A stretch of 64,000 bases of DNA, from positions 1,736,001-1,800,000 of the forward strand of contig OZ245039.1 of NCBI GenBank assembly GCA_965224095.1, given 5' to 3'. The notes beneath the pieces are model-generated. The model searched no databases and was not told where the DNA came from. It saw only the letters and a program-made list of their open reading frames with translations. The stretch is from JBPEWY01 sp965224095. Its GTDB lineage: Bacteria; Bacteroidota; Bacteroidia; Flavobacteriales; Flavobacteriaceae. The position numbers and the translations under genes are program-made. Positions 21,085 through 30,578 of the stretch are shown here, in pieces; position 1 is the stretch's first letter, and every line of letters starts with the position of its first letter.

Positions 21085-24000
21085 TTAACCACCTACACCA
21101 CTGCTACATTTTCTATAACCAATGGGGTTTAAGAACACTCTCGGACTCGTTGTAATTCTCAATCCGGATTCTTTATGAACCAGGAATAGCTCTACTTCAA
21201 TTTTATTTTTTCGTGTCCTAAACAGTCTTTTCTTTCCTTTATGAGCATTTACTATAAAGGTTACAAATGCTCTTCCCGTAACATCCAGCTGTACTTCGGG
21301 GAACTCATTATTCTGATTTCCGGTTTCATAGCGTACTCCATTGATATGGTAAAAACCGCCCCGGTTTCCATTTTTTAACACCTTTACATCGAATTTGACT
21401 GTAGCATTTGCTTTTCCTTCTATATAAAAAGTTGCTTTTTTGGCCCAGCATCCATACCCGTAGGTATTATTCTGAGGGAAAATAGTCAGGTTGGTAATTT
21501 TAGGAACAGCCGTATCGTCGCAGGCATCTCCAATACCATCCCTGTCATAATCCAGCTGACTCGGGTTATAGGTATATACACAGTTATCCAGATTATCCGG
21601 TATCTGATCGTTATCTGCATCTGTATCTTCAGGGGGTTCTCCTACCATTTGACGTGTAATAAAGGCTTCATCGGTATCCCGAAGCACAAGGCTGTTCATT
21701 CCGGAATGAGCTCTTTCGCTTGAAATCCTGGCTCCTTCCGGGCCGTCAAAATCTACCGATTCCTTGAAATTGAAATGTCCGTCCAGGGCACTCCTAAAAC
21801 TGTAGTCTTCAAAATTATCCACTCCCATGTCCTGGTATTTGCTGTTTGAAGTTACAGCGGTGGGCAGGGTATAATTATATCCGTATTGTGCTGCCGAATA
21901 CCTGTTCAGTGCATCCCGGTTTTCTAATTCCACTCCATACGGACTGTACTCGGTAACTTCACTGGCAAAGGTCCATTTGTTAGAAGTATCATCAGGATCC
22001 AATGCCAAATCCCATCCGTCTGCTGTCAGGTTATAAAAAGGCACAAACTCTTTAAAGTATCCTTCCCTTCGGGTATCAACTTTTGAAGAAGCTCCATCGA
22101 TAACTTCTGTTCTTTCTGTTAGGTATGCATAGGATTTTTTCGGTCGCCATTCTCCTTTGGCATTATACACATACGGATTAAAGCCATAATTTTCAATGGG
22201 TGTTCCTTCCAGGTCTTCCGATGATTCCACACTTCGCGGGAGGAAAGGCAATCCGCTTTCACACTGGCAGTTCCAAAAATCATCGTATTCCACGGCACTC
22301 GCATTCACAATTTTTAAATTATCCTGCGGCGTTCCGCTTTCCGGCTGAGTAAATGTATCGGTAGTCAGGTTTGCCACATAATTTCCGGTTGCATCTTTAA
22401 TCGGGTTTTTCATCATAGTAACCGATGCCATATTGGTCATTTGCTGATTGCGATAACCGGAACGCACCACTTCAAATTGCATGGAAGTATCGAGGTCCAG
22501 ATCTTCGGCCATATTACCGTCTTTGTCCATCAGGCGAACTCCGGTGGTATTAGATTCGTCAAACCCAACCACCCAAAGTCTTTTTACATTCCCCGAATAT
22601 TTTACGGCCAGCTCATCACCGGGGGTTAAATATTTACTAGCCTCTGGCGTATTAAAATACTGTCCGGACTTAGTTAGAGTTCCTTTAAAACCAATGTTTT
22701 TTGATGCCTGAGCAGTTCCTTCATACGACCAATACGTCGGGAAATTAAAATTGTAATATTCATCATTAAATTCATTGATCGTTCTGGTCAGAATTACCTG
22801 CCCTGTTTCGGCATCCCAGGCTTCATTTACCGTAGTCACCTTAGCCCCCAAATCGGTAGCTATCTTCTCCCTGAGCTGGGCGGTGGTATGGATTACCTTC
22901 GTAGTTATGGCCGAATGTGCCACATTTTCTATTTTCGATCTGGAAGGTATGGCTGTGGGTATAACAACCGGGAAAATACCAATAATCAAAGTCACTACAT
23001 TTCCTTTATACCCTTTTGTTTCCGATTTGGAATAGCTTTCTCTGAAGTCAGTAACCACATCGTAATCAATCCCTATCTGCCTGTCTGTATATACATTTCC
23101 GTTCTTATCGACCACGGGGACTCTGTTGTCCAGTTTAGCCGGATTACCCACTTGCGTACTGTATTTATATTCTACTGTGGAAACAGGTTCTTCAGCATTC
23201 TCGGCATATACTTGCTGCGATCGCATCTTGCCGTTCATATCATTCGTATGAACAACAAATCCCTGTGAAAGCGCATATTCGTTTTTAACCGATACCGGAG
23301 CTCCCAATAATCCTTTTATAAGATTTTGCAGAAACTGATCCTGATTGGTGGCAAAATTATCCGGGCTGTCTATATCGGTATAGTCTACCAGGGTAGGATA
23401 GTCTTTTGATGTAAAATATTCGGTTACTACCTTACCCGTAGCGTGTTTTGTAATACCCTCTCTGGAAAGATTTTTAACACTTACACGGCTGTAGGTAACC
23501 GAAGCCGAAGGGAAGAATTGCTCTCCGAAGGGTTTTTCCACATAGCTAACTTCTTTTGGAGCTACCAGACGTTCTCCCTTATTGTAAAACGGTTCTACAA
23601 AAGGGTTTTCCTTACACATAACAGGTTCGTAAGCAGCCACTCCGCTCGAACTTCCGTCCGGTAACGTATACGTATACTCCTGACCGTATTCCTTTCCGTA
23701 TCTGCCTTCCGTATCGCTGGTAACTCCTACCATTTTATCCCATTGGTCTTTCAGGACGAGTTTCTTAATTCTGGCTCCTCCGCCCAATTTATACGCTTTG
23801 GGTGTTGAAAGCCGAATCCATGATTTTTCGGGGATAAAGCGCTGTGCACATAAAAATTCATTACTTCTCAGTTTTCCATTAGGTCCTGAAAAAATATCTT
23901 TAATGGCCCCGAAACTGTTAATAATTTTCTGGGCGATGGTTTGTAAATTCTCGGTCCGGTAATCCGCATTAAGGCCGTATACCAGGCCATTCAAGTAATT

Positions 24001-27000
24001 TCTTCCGAAATACCATCCGGCTTTGGAAATAGGATTCACATCGCGATTACTGTTTATGCCTCCTTCCATCTCAGGCCATTTCATTGGGATGGCGGCATAA
24101 ACAAGCCCTCCGTTGGCTGTAAAAATGTGTACCTCTCCCTCCGTTTCAAAATATCCGGTCACATAATCAAAATCATTACTATTTTCCGATAGTGCTCCGG
24201 CCTTGGTCATATTCACCAAAAACCTGAAATAAATAGGTTTCCCCTCCTGCTCTTTGAAGTATTTGGATTTAAAATCGAAGCCATTCGGATCTGTTTCGTC
24301 AGGCAGGTGCACATATAAGTATCTTGCTTCGTCATAACCATTCTTATAGAGTAGTTTATTCCTCCCGGGGTCGTCCGAACTATTTTCCCCGGGGCCACCT
24401 ACGCCAACCACCTTAAACATTTGCATGGTATTCCTGTTCTGTACATACTGATAATCGTCACTTTCATAAGTGAGCTGGATCTTCCCTCCGGACGGAAGAT
24501 CGATTGCCGTAAGCGACCAGGCTGCGGCATATTCATCCTGAAGTGCTCTGTCTTCCTGTTGTACAAAGGGAAACTCAGGTGCGGTAATAGGATCCGCGGT
24601 ATTACATCCTCCATCTATATTGGGTTTGTAATTTCCCCATACGTCATAAGACTTTAAATTATAATCCGGATTAAAACCGTCATAACTGAATTGGTAAGGC
24701 GTATATTTTCCCATCAGCGATCCTCTATAGGTGAAGTATACCTGCTTTAAGGTTAGTTTTCCGCCCTCATTACTCAATTCGTTTTCATCCAGCGTTCCTC
24801 CCAGGTTATTCTCGATATTTTTACACTGAGAATAATCGTAAATAAAATGAGCTGTTTTAATTGCTGTAATGGGCAAGTCGTTAGTTTCATCATTATCCAG
24901 AATATTGGCCGCTTCGGCTTCAGGTTTTGAATACAACCGTACTCTGTCTATTTTATACATATACTGGCCGGCGGAAGGTGCTCCCCCATTTTCTCCGGCT
25001 ACCCCTCTGGCATCCTTACGAGGTGAAAGATCAAAAAGTGCCACATGCGTTTTGGTGATGATTTTATCAATGTATTTTATTTCTTTCTCTCCGTAGATAT
25101 AGCTTCCTTTCTGATCGGAAGGATTGGTATTTAATCCGGCATTATATGAAGCCCCATTGCGTGTATAAGGCACACGCCATTGGTAGTTTTCTTCTTTCTG
25201 TTTGTATTCAAATTTGGTATAGGCTCCCAGATCATCATCGGTGGGGCCATTGCCCGTTACATCTTCATAATCGGAAGAAAGAACTGCCGATAATAAATAC
25301 GTATGTGCATAAGCAGGAGTTTTTACTCTATTGAAATAATGATCGATCCCACTGGAATTGTTGGCATTGTTTTCATTATCATCCGGATCATAAATAACTA
25401 TTCCCGTAGCACAATTAAAATTATTACTATCGGTGGTAAAGGTTACTTCCTCTTTATTTTTATTATAGGCTGTCTCTCCAAACACATAAGTGGCTCCGTC
25501 TCCTTTTAAAACTCTAAGCTCCGCCGTGTGGTGCGGCTTGGCATTATCATTGATTCTCTGATTGATATAAATATCATCGTCATAGACCCCTTTTAAATTC
25601 TCAACACTTATTTTTTGTACACTCTGATTGCGAACTTCTCTTTGCGTTCGTTGAAATTTGGAATTAAAGCTTGATAATGTCTGATAACCGGGCACACCAT
25701 TGGTATATATCTTTTTACGGAATCTGTTTTCGGCGGGTTTATCAAAACTCTTCGAGGTTCCTCCGATTTCAAGTGCTATGGGGTCGTATCCTCCAAGGTC
25801 TTCAAAAAGCTGTCCGTCTCTGTCAATACGGGGCTCTCCTATATATTTAAAATAAACCGGTTCGTAATCGGCAGAAGTACCTGCCTCTTTTTGGTCTTCT
25901 CTTTTTTGTTTAAAATGTTTTAATGCTTTTGTATCCCAAAGCCCGGTATGGCTTTTTGAAGGAGCATCGGTGAAGTTTACCCCTACATGAAAGGAAGAGG
26001 TGGCCTCCACTTCAACTCCAAGTTGAAAGCTTCCGCTTTCGTCTTCTACCAACTCATCGTTTATATGCCCTACCTGACTGCGAAAGGGGCGAAACATACC
26101 CGCTACTCCCTGACCATTTACCGAATATAAATCGTATGTATAGTTGGCTGTTGGCAAGGCCAGTGTAGATTTACTGATCACATTATCTTTTTCGCGGTTA
26201 TAATCCAGCACGTCATTTTTTGAAGCATGCCCGGTAAACTCATACCCATAAGCTTTTTCGGTTTTTTTCCTGTCTTTTATTTTCTGAACGGTTCCCATAG
26301 CAGAAAGTTCTATCTCTCCGTCGATTCCCCAAATAGAAGTTCCGACCGAAACCGCCACGGTCCCGCTTATATCTTTAAAAGCCGTTCTTTTTCTGGGAGT
26401 CAGGGTGGTATTGGCAAAGGAAACGGATCCGTATCCGCCTAGTCCGAAGCTGGAATAACCATCCTGAAGGGTTGACGTCTTGGTTTCCCTGTTATAAACA
26501 TTCTTCTCTCCGATCTTATAAGGCATGCTTAGTCCGCCGGACAAACTAAACGAAGACAGCCCCCGGTTGGAGTTATAGGATATTCCCGCATTAAGCGTTC
26601 CATTGATAGCACTCTCTACGGTTTTGCTCAATTCGGTTTTGGCACTTACATTAGGTGAAATGGTAACACCGTCAGTAGCCGATGTTTGCACATCCATCCC
26701 CACGGTGATATTATCGGAAAGGTCAAATGATAGTCCGTAAGACGGAGTAAATGATAGTCCGCTGTAATTATTGTATCTCAGGTTAACCCCAGCCGAAGCG
26801 GAACCGCCAATTCCATCGGGAGTTTCCAATCCAAAAACCTGCAAATCCAACCCGGCAGTAACTCCTACGGTTACATTATCCCTCATATTATTTTCATAGA
26901 CCATTTCATCTCCCTTAAAATCGTCCGGAATTCCCCGTACCTGCCTGTTAATCTGTCCCACGTTCAGATTCCAACCCAATCCTACCCAGGAAGCTTCCTG

Positions 27001-27264
27001 ATCCATAGTAATCCCCGAATCGTAAGCCAGGTTTAATGGATAACCGCCAACATCCATAATGGGGATGTTATAATTAAAATTCCCGGAAGACAGGTTGACC
27101 ATTTCCGATGTTCCAATGGGAGTAAACGAGTTAAACTCCGGTTGCGTTGGGCCACTTGTCAATGCAAATAACTGAATAGGCTGAGCAAATTGTATCATTA
27201 ACTGCAGTGATAAGTAACTCGCTATTACCCTCGAAATTTTACTGGTTCTAATTTTATTAATCAT
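21085..27264 (-). CDS. Giant secreted SpvB/RHS-shell-like protein with thrombospondin type 3 repeats
   Basis: The start at 27264 (MINKIRTSK) is preferred: the longer frame from 27309 would overlap the upstream gene, while this one leaves a 13-bp gap and puts a signal peptide at the N-terminus. The protein is 2059 aa. Residues about 36-110 (SGNFNYNIPIMDVGGYPLNL, then ASWVGLGWNLNVG) match the opening seen in SpvB/TcdB-like and RHS-linked proteins. A Gly-, Ser- and Thr-rich beta region follows to about 400. Near 1875-1921 are acidic repeats DTDADNDQIPDNLDNC and DYDRDGIGDACDD, typical of calcium-binding thrombospondin type 3 repeats. A beta domain closes the chain. It is probably the carrier or scaffold partner of the RHS toxin, by analogy with Tc toxin B components; that analogy is inference. 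Confidence 0.75.
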   Translation of the reverse strand: MINKIRTSKISRVIASYLSLQLMIQFAQPIQLFALTSGPTQPEFNSFTPIGTSEMVNLSSGNFNYNIPIMDVGGYPLNLAYDSGITMDQEASWVGLGWNLNVGQINRQVRGIPDDFKGDEMVYENNMRDNVTVGVTAGLDLQVFGLETPDGIGGSASAGVNLRYNNYSGLSFTPSYGLSFDLSDNITVGMDVQTSATDGVTISPNVSAKTELSKTVESAINGTLNAGISYNSNRGLSSFSLSGGLSMPYKIGEKNVYNRETKTSTLQDGYSSFGLGGYGSVSFANTTLTPRKRTAFKDISGTVAVSVGTSIWGIDGEIELSAMGTVQKIKDRKKTEKAYGYEFTGHASKNDVLDYNREKDNVISKSTLALPTANYTYDLYSVNGQGVAGMFRPFRSQVGHINDELVEDESGSFQLGVEVEATSSFHVGVNFTDAPSKSHTGLWDTKALKHFKQKREDQKEAGTSADYEPVYFKYIGEPRIDRDGQLFEDLGGYDPIALEIGGTSKSFDKPAENRFRKKIYTNGVPGYQTLSSFNSKFQRTQREVRNQSVQKISVENLKGVYDDDIYINQRINDNAKPHHTAELRVLKGDGATYVFGETAYNKNKEEVTFTTDSNNFNCATGIVIYDPDDNENNANNSSGIDHYFNRVKTPAYAHTYLLSAVLSSDYEDVTGNGPTDDDLGAYTKFEYKQKEENYQWRVPYTRNGASYNAGLNTNPSDQKGSYIYGEKEIKYIDKIITKTHVALFDLSPRKDARGVAGENGGAPSAGQYMYKIDRVRLYSKPEAEAANILDNDETNDLPITAIKTAHFIYDYSQCKNIENNLGGTLDENELSNEGGKLTLKQVYFTYRGSLMGKYTPYQFSYDGFNPDYNLKSYDVWGNYKPNIDGGCNTADPITAPEFPFVQQEDRALQDEYAAAWSLTAIDLPSGGKIQLTYESDDYQYVQNRNTMQMFKVVGVGGPGENSSDDPGRNKLLYKNGYDEARYLYVHLPDETDPNGFDFKSKYFKEQEGKPIYFRFLVNMTKAGALSENSNDFDYVTGYFETEGEVHIFTANGGLVYAAIPMKWPEMEGGINSNRDVNPISKAGWYFGRNYLNGLVYGLNADYRTENLQTIAQKIINSFGAIKDIFSGPNGKLRSNEFLCAQRFIPEKSWIRLSTPKAYKLGGGARIKKLVLKDQWDKMVGVTSDTEGRYGKEYGQEYTYTLPDGSSSGVAAYEPVMCKENPFVEPFYNKGERLVAPKEVSYVEKPFGEQFFPSASVTYSRVSVKNLSREGITKHATGKVVTEYFTSKDYPTLVDYTDIDSPDNFATNQDQFLQNLIKGLLGAPVSVKNEYALSQGFVVHTNDMNGKMRSQQVYAENAEEPVSTVEYKYSTQVGNPAKLDNRVPVVDKNGNVYTDRQIGIDYDVVTDFRESYSKSETKGYKGNVVTLIIGIFPVVIPTAIPSRSKIENVAHSAITTKVIHTTAQLREKIATDLGAKVTTVNEAWDAETGQVILTRTINEFNDEYYNFNFPTYWSYEGTAQASKNIGFKGTLTKSGQYFNTPEASKYLTPGDELAVKYSGNVKRLWVVGFDESNTTGVRLMDKDGNMAEDLDLDTSMQFEVVRSGYRNQQMTNMASVTMMKNPIKDATGNYVANLTTDTFTQPESGTPQDNLKIVNASAVEYDDFWNCQCESGLPFLPRSVESSEDLEGTPIENYGFNPYVYNAKGEWRPKKSYAYLTERTEVIDGASSKVDTRREGYFKEFVPFYNLTADGWDLALDPDDTSNKWTFASEVTEYSPYGVELENRDALNRYSAAQYGYNYTLPTAVTSNSKYQDMGVDNFEDYSFRSALDGHFNFKESVDFDGPEGARISSERAHSGMNSLVLRDTDEAFITRQMVGEPPEDTDADNDQIPDNLDNCVYTYNPSQLDYDRDGIGDACDDTAVPKITNLTIFPQNNTYGYGCWAKKATFYIEGKANATVKFDVKVLKNGNRGGFYHINGVRYETGNQNNEFPEVQLDVTGRAFVTFIVNAHKGKKRLFRTRKNKIEVELFLVHKESGLRITTSPRVFLNPIGYRKCSSGVGG

Positions 27265-27277
27265 GGTCCAATTTTTA

Positions 27278-27838
27278 TTATAATTCGGTTGGTAAATCAT
27301 TAAAATCAAAAGTCAAAACACCGGCTTTATAAAGCCGATCATTGTATATGAGCTGAATAGCATCTCCGGGAGGTATATCTTTAAAATGAAGTAATAACCT
27401 CTTAAACGGAGCTATTTTGTAATTCCTTTCCAGGTTTACTCCGATACAGGGAATGGTATCTCCAGAAGAGGTGGCTACCAAAAAATCGTTTGCAATGGTA
27501 AAAGCCATATATTTTACAGAAGATGTATAACTACGGCCCGTATATTCCGGTTCCAACAAATCTTTCCCCCGTGCATGTTCAAATTCAAACTCTACAACAC
27601 GCTCTCCTTTAACCGTCTGATAAACAGAATCAATAGAAGCAGGATTCTTTAAACCGGTGGATTTTATTACATAATACATCCCGGGTACTTCCACAGCCCT
27701 ATAGGTAATATCTTTTATAAAACGGTGTTTGATTTTTGAGCTCCAGCTTCCCGTAGCGGCACTGAATATCTTAATCTCTTTTTCCCGGCTGGAGTTGCAG
27801 CTAATAGTAATTCCCGCAAGCAGCGTACAGAAAGCCAT
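27278..27838 (-). CDS. Small lipoprotein at the head of the RHS operon
   Basis: The frame is open from 28027, but the likely start is the ATG at 27838, which gives a 186-aa protein with a lipoprotein signal (MAFCTLLAGITISC, Cys14). The 63 residues upstream look like chance translation of non-coding DNA. The mature part is mostly beta, with phrases such as YVIKSTGLKN and VVEFEFEHARG, and has no recognised motif. It stands 13 bp before the SpvB-like giant and is the first gene of the leftward operon, so it may be an outer-membrane anchor or surface factor for the giant proteins. I do not recognise a family. Confidence 0.6.
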   Translation of the reverse strand: MAFCTLLAGITISCNSSREKEIKIFSAATGSWSSKIKHRFIKDITYRAVEVPGMYYVIKSTGLKNPASIDSVYQTVKGERVVEFEFEHARGKDLLEPEYTGRSYTSSVKYMAFTIANDFLVATSSGDTIPCIGVNLERNYKIAPFKRLLLHFKDIPPGDAIQLIYNDRLYKAGVLTFDFNDLPTEL

Positions 27839-28601
27839 TAATCTAAGCCTTGTAATACTATTAACAAAAGGAGCCTTAACACCGTGTTTACCGAATGGGG
27901 AGCTAACTGCGAATTTTGCACTTCTCGTTGCTCGTAAAAAAGAATGTCCTGGTAATGCTTCCCGAATGTCACAAAAAGGCATTCGTTTGCACAACCATAA
28001 AAATTTTATCAAATTACTGATATTCATATAGTTACAAAAAAAATCTCTAAAACTCGCTTTAAATAAAAGTCAGGGGGAGGATGGTTTTTGGTTAGCGTGT
28101 TTAGTTTATAGTGTTTATAATATGGAAAACGTAACCGCTATTTTTCTAAAATTTACATTTTCTTAATATCCCGGTGTTCCTTTCAAAAAAATGTCAGAAT
28201 AGTATTCATTAATAATTGGTGATTTCCAAGCAACTGATACGCAATGTCTTAAGGTAAAAGATACAAGGATCACACTTTAGAATCTCATTTCATAAAACCA
28301 GTACGCTTATCCGAAAAAACATTACGCTTACGAAAAAGATTGGCTTTAGAATGTTAATGAGCTTATCTTCAACGAACCATCGACAAATCAAGTGTTTTTA
28401 TTAATAATTAAGTTTCAGTACGGAATTTTCCCATACTGTACATAATCACCCTTTAATTTGTTAACATTTCAAAAATGTAATATTTACAGGGATTTAACAG
28501 CTTATTTAATAGTTTATTAACAGGAATTTTTAATAAAATTTTGAATTTAGTTATTACAGAAATATCATAAATCATATGATACTTTTTTTGTTATTAGTAT
28601 A
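27839..28601. other. Divergent intergenic region between the RHS operon and the first sigma factor
   Basis: About 760 bp separate the likely lipoprotein start from the sigma gene. The part next to the lipoprotein (about 27858-28010) is of higher complexity and can be translated leftward without stops, yet it resembles no signal peptide or domain. From 28020 the DNA becomes very AT-rich and should hold the promoters for both directions. A weak match to the Bacteroidetes promoter (TTTG near 28456-28459, then TAATATTT 17 bp later) faces the sigma gene. I saw no clear operator or RNA structure. Confidence 0.5.
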
Positions 28602-29252
28602 TTGAAATCATTTTTTAACAGTAATCTAACCACCCAACTTTTGAAACATAATCTCTCCTTTAGTAATTCGGAAATTATTGACATTATTAAAAATGATAAC
28701 CGACGCCAAAATGCTGTTTTATACTCGATTTACAAAAACAATGCACCACAGATTCGAAATTTTATTGTAAGAAATTCCGGATCGGTCGATGATGCCAACG
28801 ATGTCATTCAGGATGCCGTTTTGCTACTGTATGAGAAAATAAGGAAAGATCATATTGACCATGATGTTAACATCTCCGGGTATCTGTACCAGATGGGAAA
28901 ATACCTTTGGTATAACAAAAAGCGAAAAGATGCAAAAAAAGTACCTTTAACGCAGCATAACCTTTTTCCCTCTCAGGGATATGATACTTCGGCCGATTTT
29001 GAAAATCCTGAAAAACTTAAAATAGCATTTCTCAAGGAAGTACTAGCCGTGTTGGGGGAAGACTGCCGCCGTGTATTGATCGATTCTATTTACAAAAAGA
29101 TTCCGATGCAGGAAATTGCCATAAACCACGGTTTTAAGAATGAACAGGTGGCCCGGAATAAAAAGTTTAAATGCCTGCGATGCCTGCGCAAAAAAATAGA
29201 GGCTTCTCCCCGGTTAAAAAAGATGCTGGAAGAAATGCGGGGCGATTTTTAA
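28602..29252 (+). CDS. ECF-type RNA polymerase sigma factor (copy 1)
   Basis: A 216-aa protein starting at TTG (28602); there is no ATG in frame before the conserved core. Residues 63-72 (DDANDVIQDA) are the region 2.2 signature of sigma-70/ECF factors, and the sequence near GYLYQMGKYLWYNKKRK fits regions 2.3-2.4. The C-terminal third has a helix-turn-helix like region 4 (KIPMQEIAINHGFKNEQVAR). It is closely related to the sigma gene at 30579, with the identical string KNEQVARNKKFKCL. It reads away from the 28-kb RHS operon across a shared intergenic region, so it may control that operon. No anti-sigma gene follows; a transposase does. Confidence 0.8.
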   Translation: MKSFFNSNLTTQLLKHNLSFSNSEIIDIIKNDNRRQNAVLYSIYKNNAPQIRNFIVRNSGSVDDANDVIQDAVLLLYEKIRKDHIDHDVNISGYLYQMGKYLWYNKKRKDAKKVPLTQHNLFPSQGYDTSADFENPEKLKIAFLKEVLAVLGEDCRRVLIDSIYKKIPMQEIAINHGFKNEQVARNKKFKCLRCLRKKIEASPRLKKMLEEMRGDF

Positions 29253-29280
29253 TTTCTGATTTCCGATTTGTAATTCTTAC

Positions 29281-29357
29281 CCACGCGAAAGGATTCGCGC
29301 GGGAGCGAGGAATTTATATACTAACTTAATTACCAAGAGATACAATCTCGCGGTAGC
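29281..29357. repeat. REP-like palindromic repeat, copy A
   Basis: The first part is a hairpin: CCACGCGAA, loop AGGA, then TTCGCGCGG (one A-C mismatch). After an AT-rich spacer a second imperfect palindrome follows (TACCAAGAGAT, then ATCTCGCGGTA). Nearly the same 76-bp sequence recurs at 30125-30200 on the far side of the RAYT gene. This pairing of palindromes around a RAYT is the classic REP/BIME arrangement. Confidence 0.8.
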
Positions 29358-29360
29358 AGG

Positions 29361-29427
29361 GAAAGATTCGTGCGGGAGCGGGGAGGTTTATTGCGGGGGG
29401 CTACCGCACGAATCCTTCGTGTGGTTA
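29361..29427. repeat. Degenerate REP repeats next to the RAYT stop
   Basis: The sequence GATTCGTGCGGGAGCGGGG (from 29365) echoes the REP core. At 29403-29425 lies a 10-bp stem hairpin, ACCGCACGAA, loop TCC, TTCGTGTGGT (one G-T wobble). It is eight bases beyond the RAYT stop codon and could also work as its transcription terminator, although no strong T-run follows. Confidence 0.65.
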
Positions 29428-29432
29428 TTCCT

Positions 29433-29996
29433 TCATGCAAACAACCCGAAAATAATGATTTCATCTAACAGGCCTTTTTCTCCTGCATAATCCCTGGCAC
29501 TACTATACACATAATCCTCAGGCATATAAACCAATCCCGCTTCAACAGGGTTATTATGACAGTAATTTATCTTTTCTTTAATAACCTTATTACTCCATAA
29601 TTCTATTGGTTTATTGTCATGGCGCCAAAACTGATAGTTATTTACATTAGATGCATTATTAGCTGCTTTCTTAAAATGATTTAATAAAAATTCCTTTCGG
29701 CTTTCTTTTTGATTTTCCTTAATCGCCCTTACAATAGATTTACTGGTAAATCTCTTAAAATCTCCCAATAATAAAGAAGGATGTCGCCCTTTTACACTTC
29801 TAAAGATTAGATGTACATGATTTGTCATAACACACCATGCTATAATTTCCATTCCCTTTTCCCTTTGGCAAAATGCCAAACTATCAATTACAATATCCTT
29901 ATACTCATTTCTAGTAAAAACATCTAACCAGTTTACCACAGCAAAACTCACAAAATATAAACCTTTCGGATTATGAAATTTATAGTTTCTGCTCAT
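29433..29996 (-). CDS. REP-associated tyrosine transposase (RAYT)
   Basis: A 187-aa single-domain Y1 transposase of the IS200/TnpA-REP type. It has the HUH metal motif HVH (residues 60-62, in MTNHVHLIF) and the catalytic Tyr145 in INYCHNNPVEAG, a phrase typical of RAYTs. Family members cut and join single-stranded DNA at REP palindromes and are thought to spread them. The gene is intact and flanked on both sides by REP-like palindromes. It sits between two paralogous sigma factors and faces the opposite direction, so it is probably an insertion into an older sigma gene pair. Confidence 0.9.
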   Translation of the reverse strand: MSRNYKFHNPKGLYFVSFAVVNWLDVFTRNEYKDIVIDSLAFCQREKGMEIIAWCVMTNHVHLIFRSVKGRHPSLLLGDFKRFTSKSIVRAIKENQKESRKEFLLNHFKKAANNASNVNNYQFWRHDNKPIELWSNKVIKEKINYCHNNPVEAGLVYMPEDYVYSSARDYAGEKGLLDEIIIFGLFA

Positions 29997-30059
29997 TACG
30001 CTAAATTACAAAAAAGACTAGTCGGCTTTTTAAACCGGGATTTAGATTTATTTAGATTT

Positions 30060-30084
30060 AACCCACACGACGGATTTGTGTCCT
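30060..30084. repeat. Diverged REP-like element
   Basis: The sequence CCCACACGACGGATTTGTGTCC keeps the REP plan of a GGA-centred loop between CACACGA- and TTTGTGT-type arms, but with several mismatches. It lies 64 bp upstream of the RAYT start codon. Confidence 0.4.
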
Positions 30085-30123
30085 ACTAATTTTTTGGTAT
30101 AAAAACACATGAGTTTAGTTGCT

Positions 30124-30203
30124 ACCACGCGAAAGGATTCGCGCGGGAGCAGGGTAATTTATATACTAACTTAATTACCACGAGATGCAATCTCGCGGTA
30201 TCC
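30124..30203. repeat. REP-like palindromic repeat, copy B
   Basis: Nearly identical to copy A at 29281-29357 and in the same orientation. It has the CCACGCGAA / TTCGCGCGG hairpin and a second palindrome, TACCACGAGAT-GCA-ATCTCGCGGTA, at about 30176-30200 (CGAGAT pairs with ATCTCG, and TACC with GGTA). Together the two copies bracket the RAYT gene. Confidence 0.8.
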
Positions 30204-30578
30204 GAGCACATACATATAACCGTTAAAAATTTTTCTTTTCTTATCTTTTTCAAGGCAAAGCATACGTAAGCATAAAATGAAAAATTCCTGAATTTAACGG
30301 TAGCGTTTTTATCAATAGCATTAGGAACAATCGGAAAGCTCAAACGCCTATGTGAAGAAAAAACACGCTCCTTATCCTTATATTAGGAAATATCATTTAT
30401 ACAGTAGTTAATGGTTAGTTATCGTACAGAAAAAGTGCCGTACAAATCATCCGTGTGAGAGGCACCCCTTCATACAAACTATGTTTGAAGTACTGCTTCG
30501 TAACCGGAATAATTAAATTTTTTTTTACTAAAATTCTGACGATTTTGTAATCGCGAAAATCACCTAAACCAACTACAC

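Larger units (their letters stand above)
29997..30578. other. Intergenic region with REP repeats upstream of sigma factor 2
   Basis: This 580-bp stretch holds the RAYT promoter side, a REP-like element near 30060, REP copy B (30124-30203) and then AT-rich DNA leading to the sigma gene. A small palindrome, CGATT-TTGT-AATCG at 30540-30553, lies 26 bp before the TTG start and could be an operator. Short open frames on the minus strand here overlap the repeats and show no domain. Confidence 0.5.

Noticed and set aside
885..27264. Type IX secretion sorting domain at the ends of the giant proteins
   Set aside because: None of the three C-termini shows the usual T9SS sorting pattern; they end in a toxin-like tail, a YD stub and a beta domain with a Gly-rich end.
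30122..30343. Minus-strand frame of 73 codons near the REP repeat
   Set aside because: Its end runs through REP copy B and its translation has no domain; the repeat explains the sequence.
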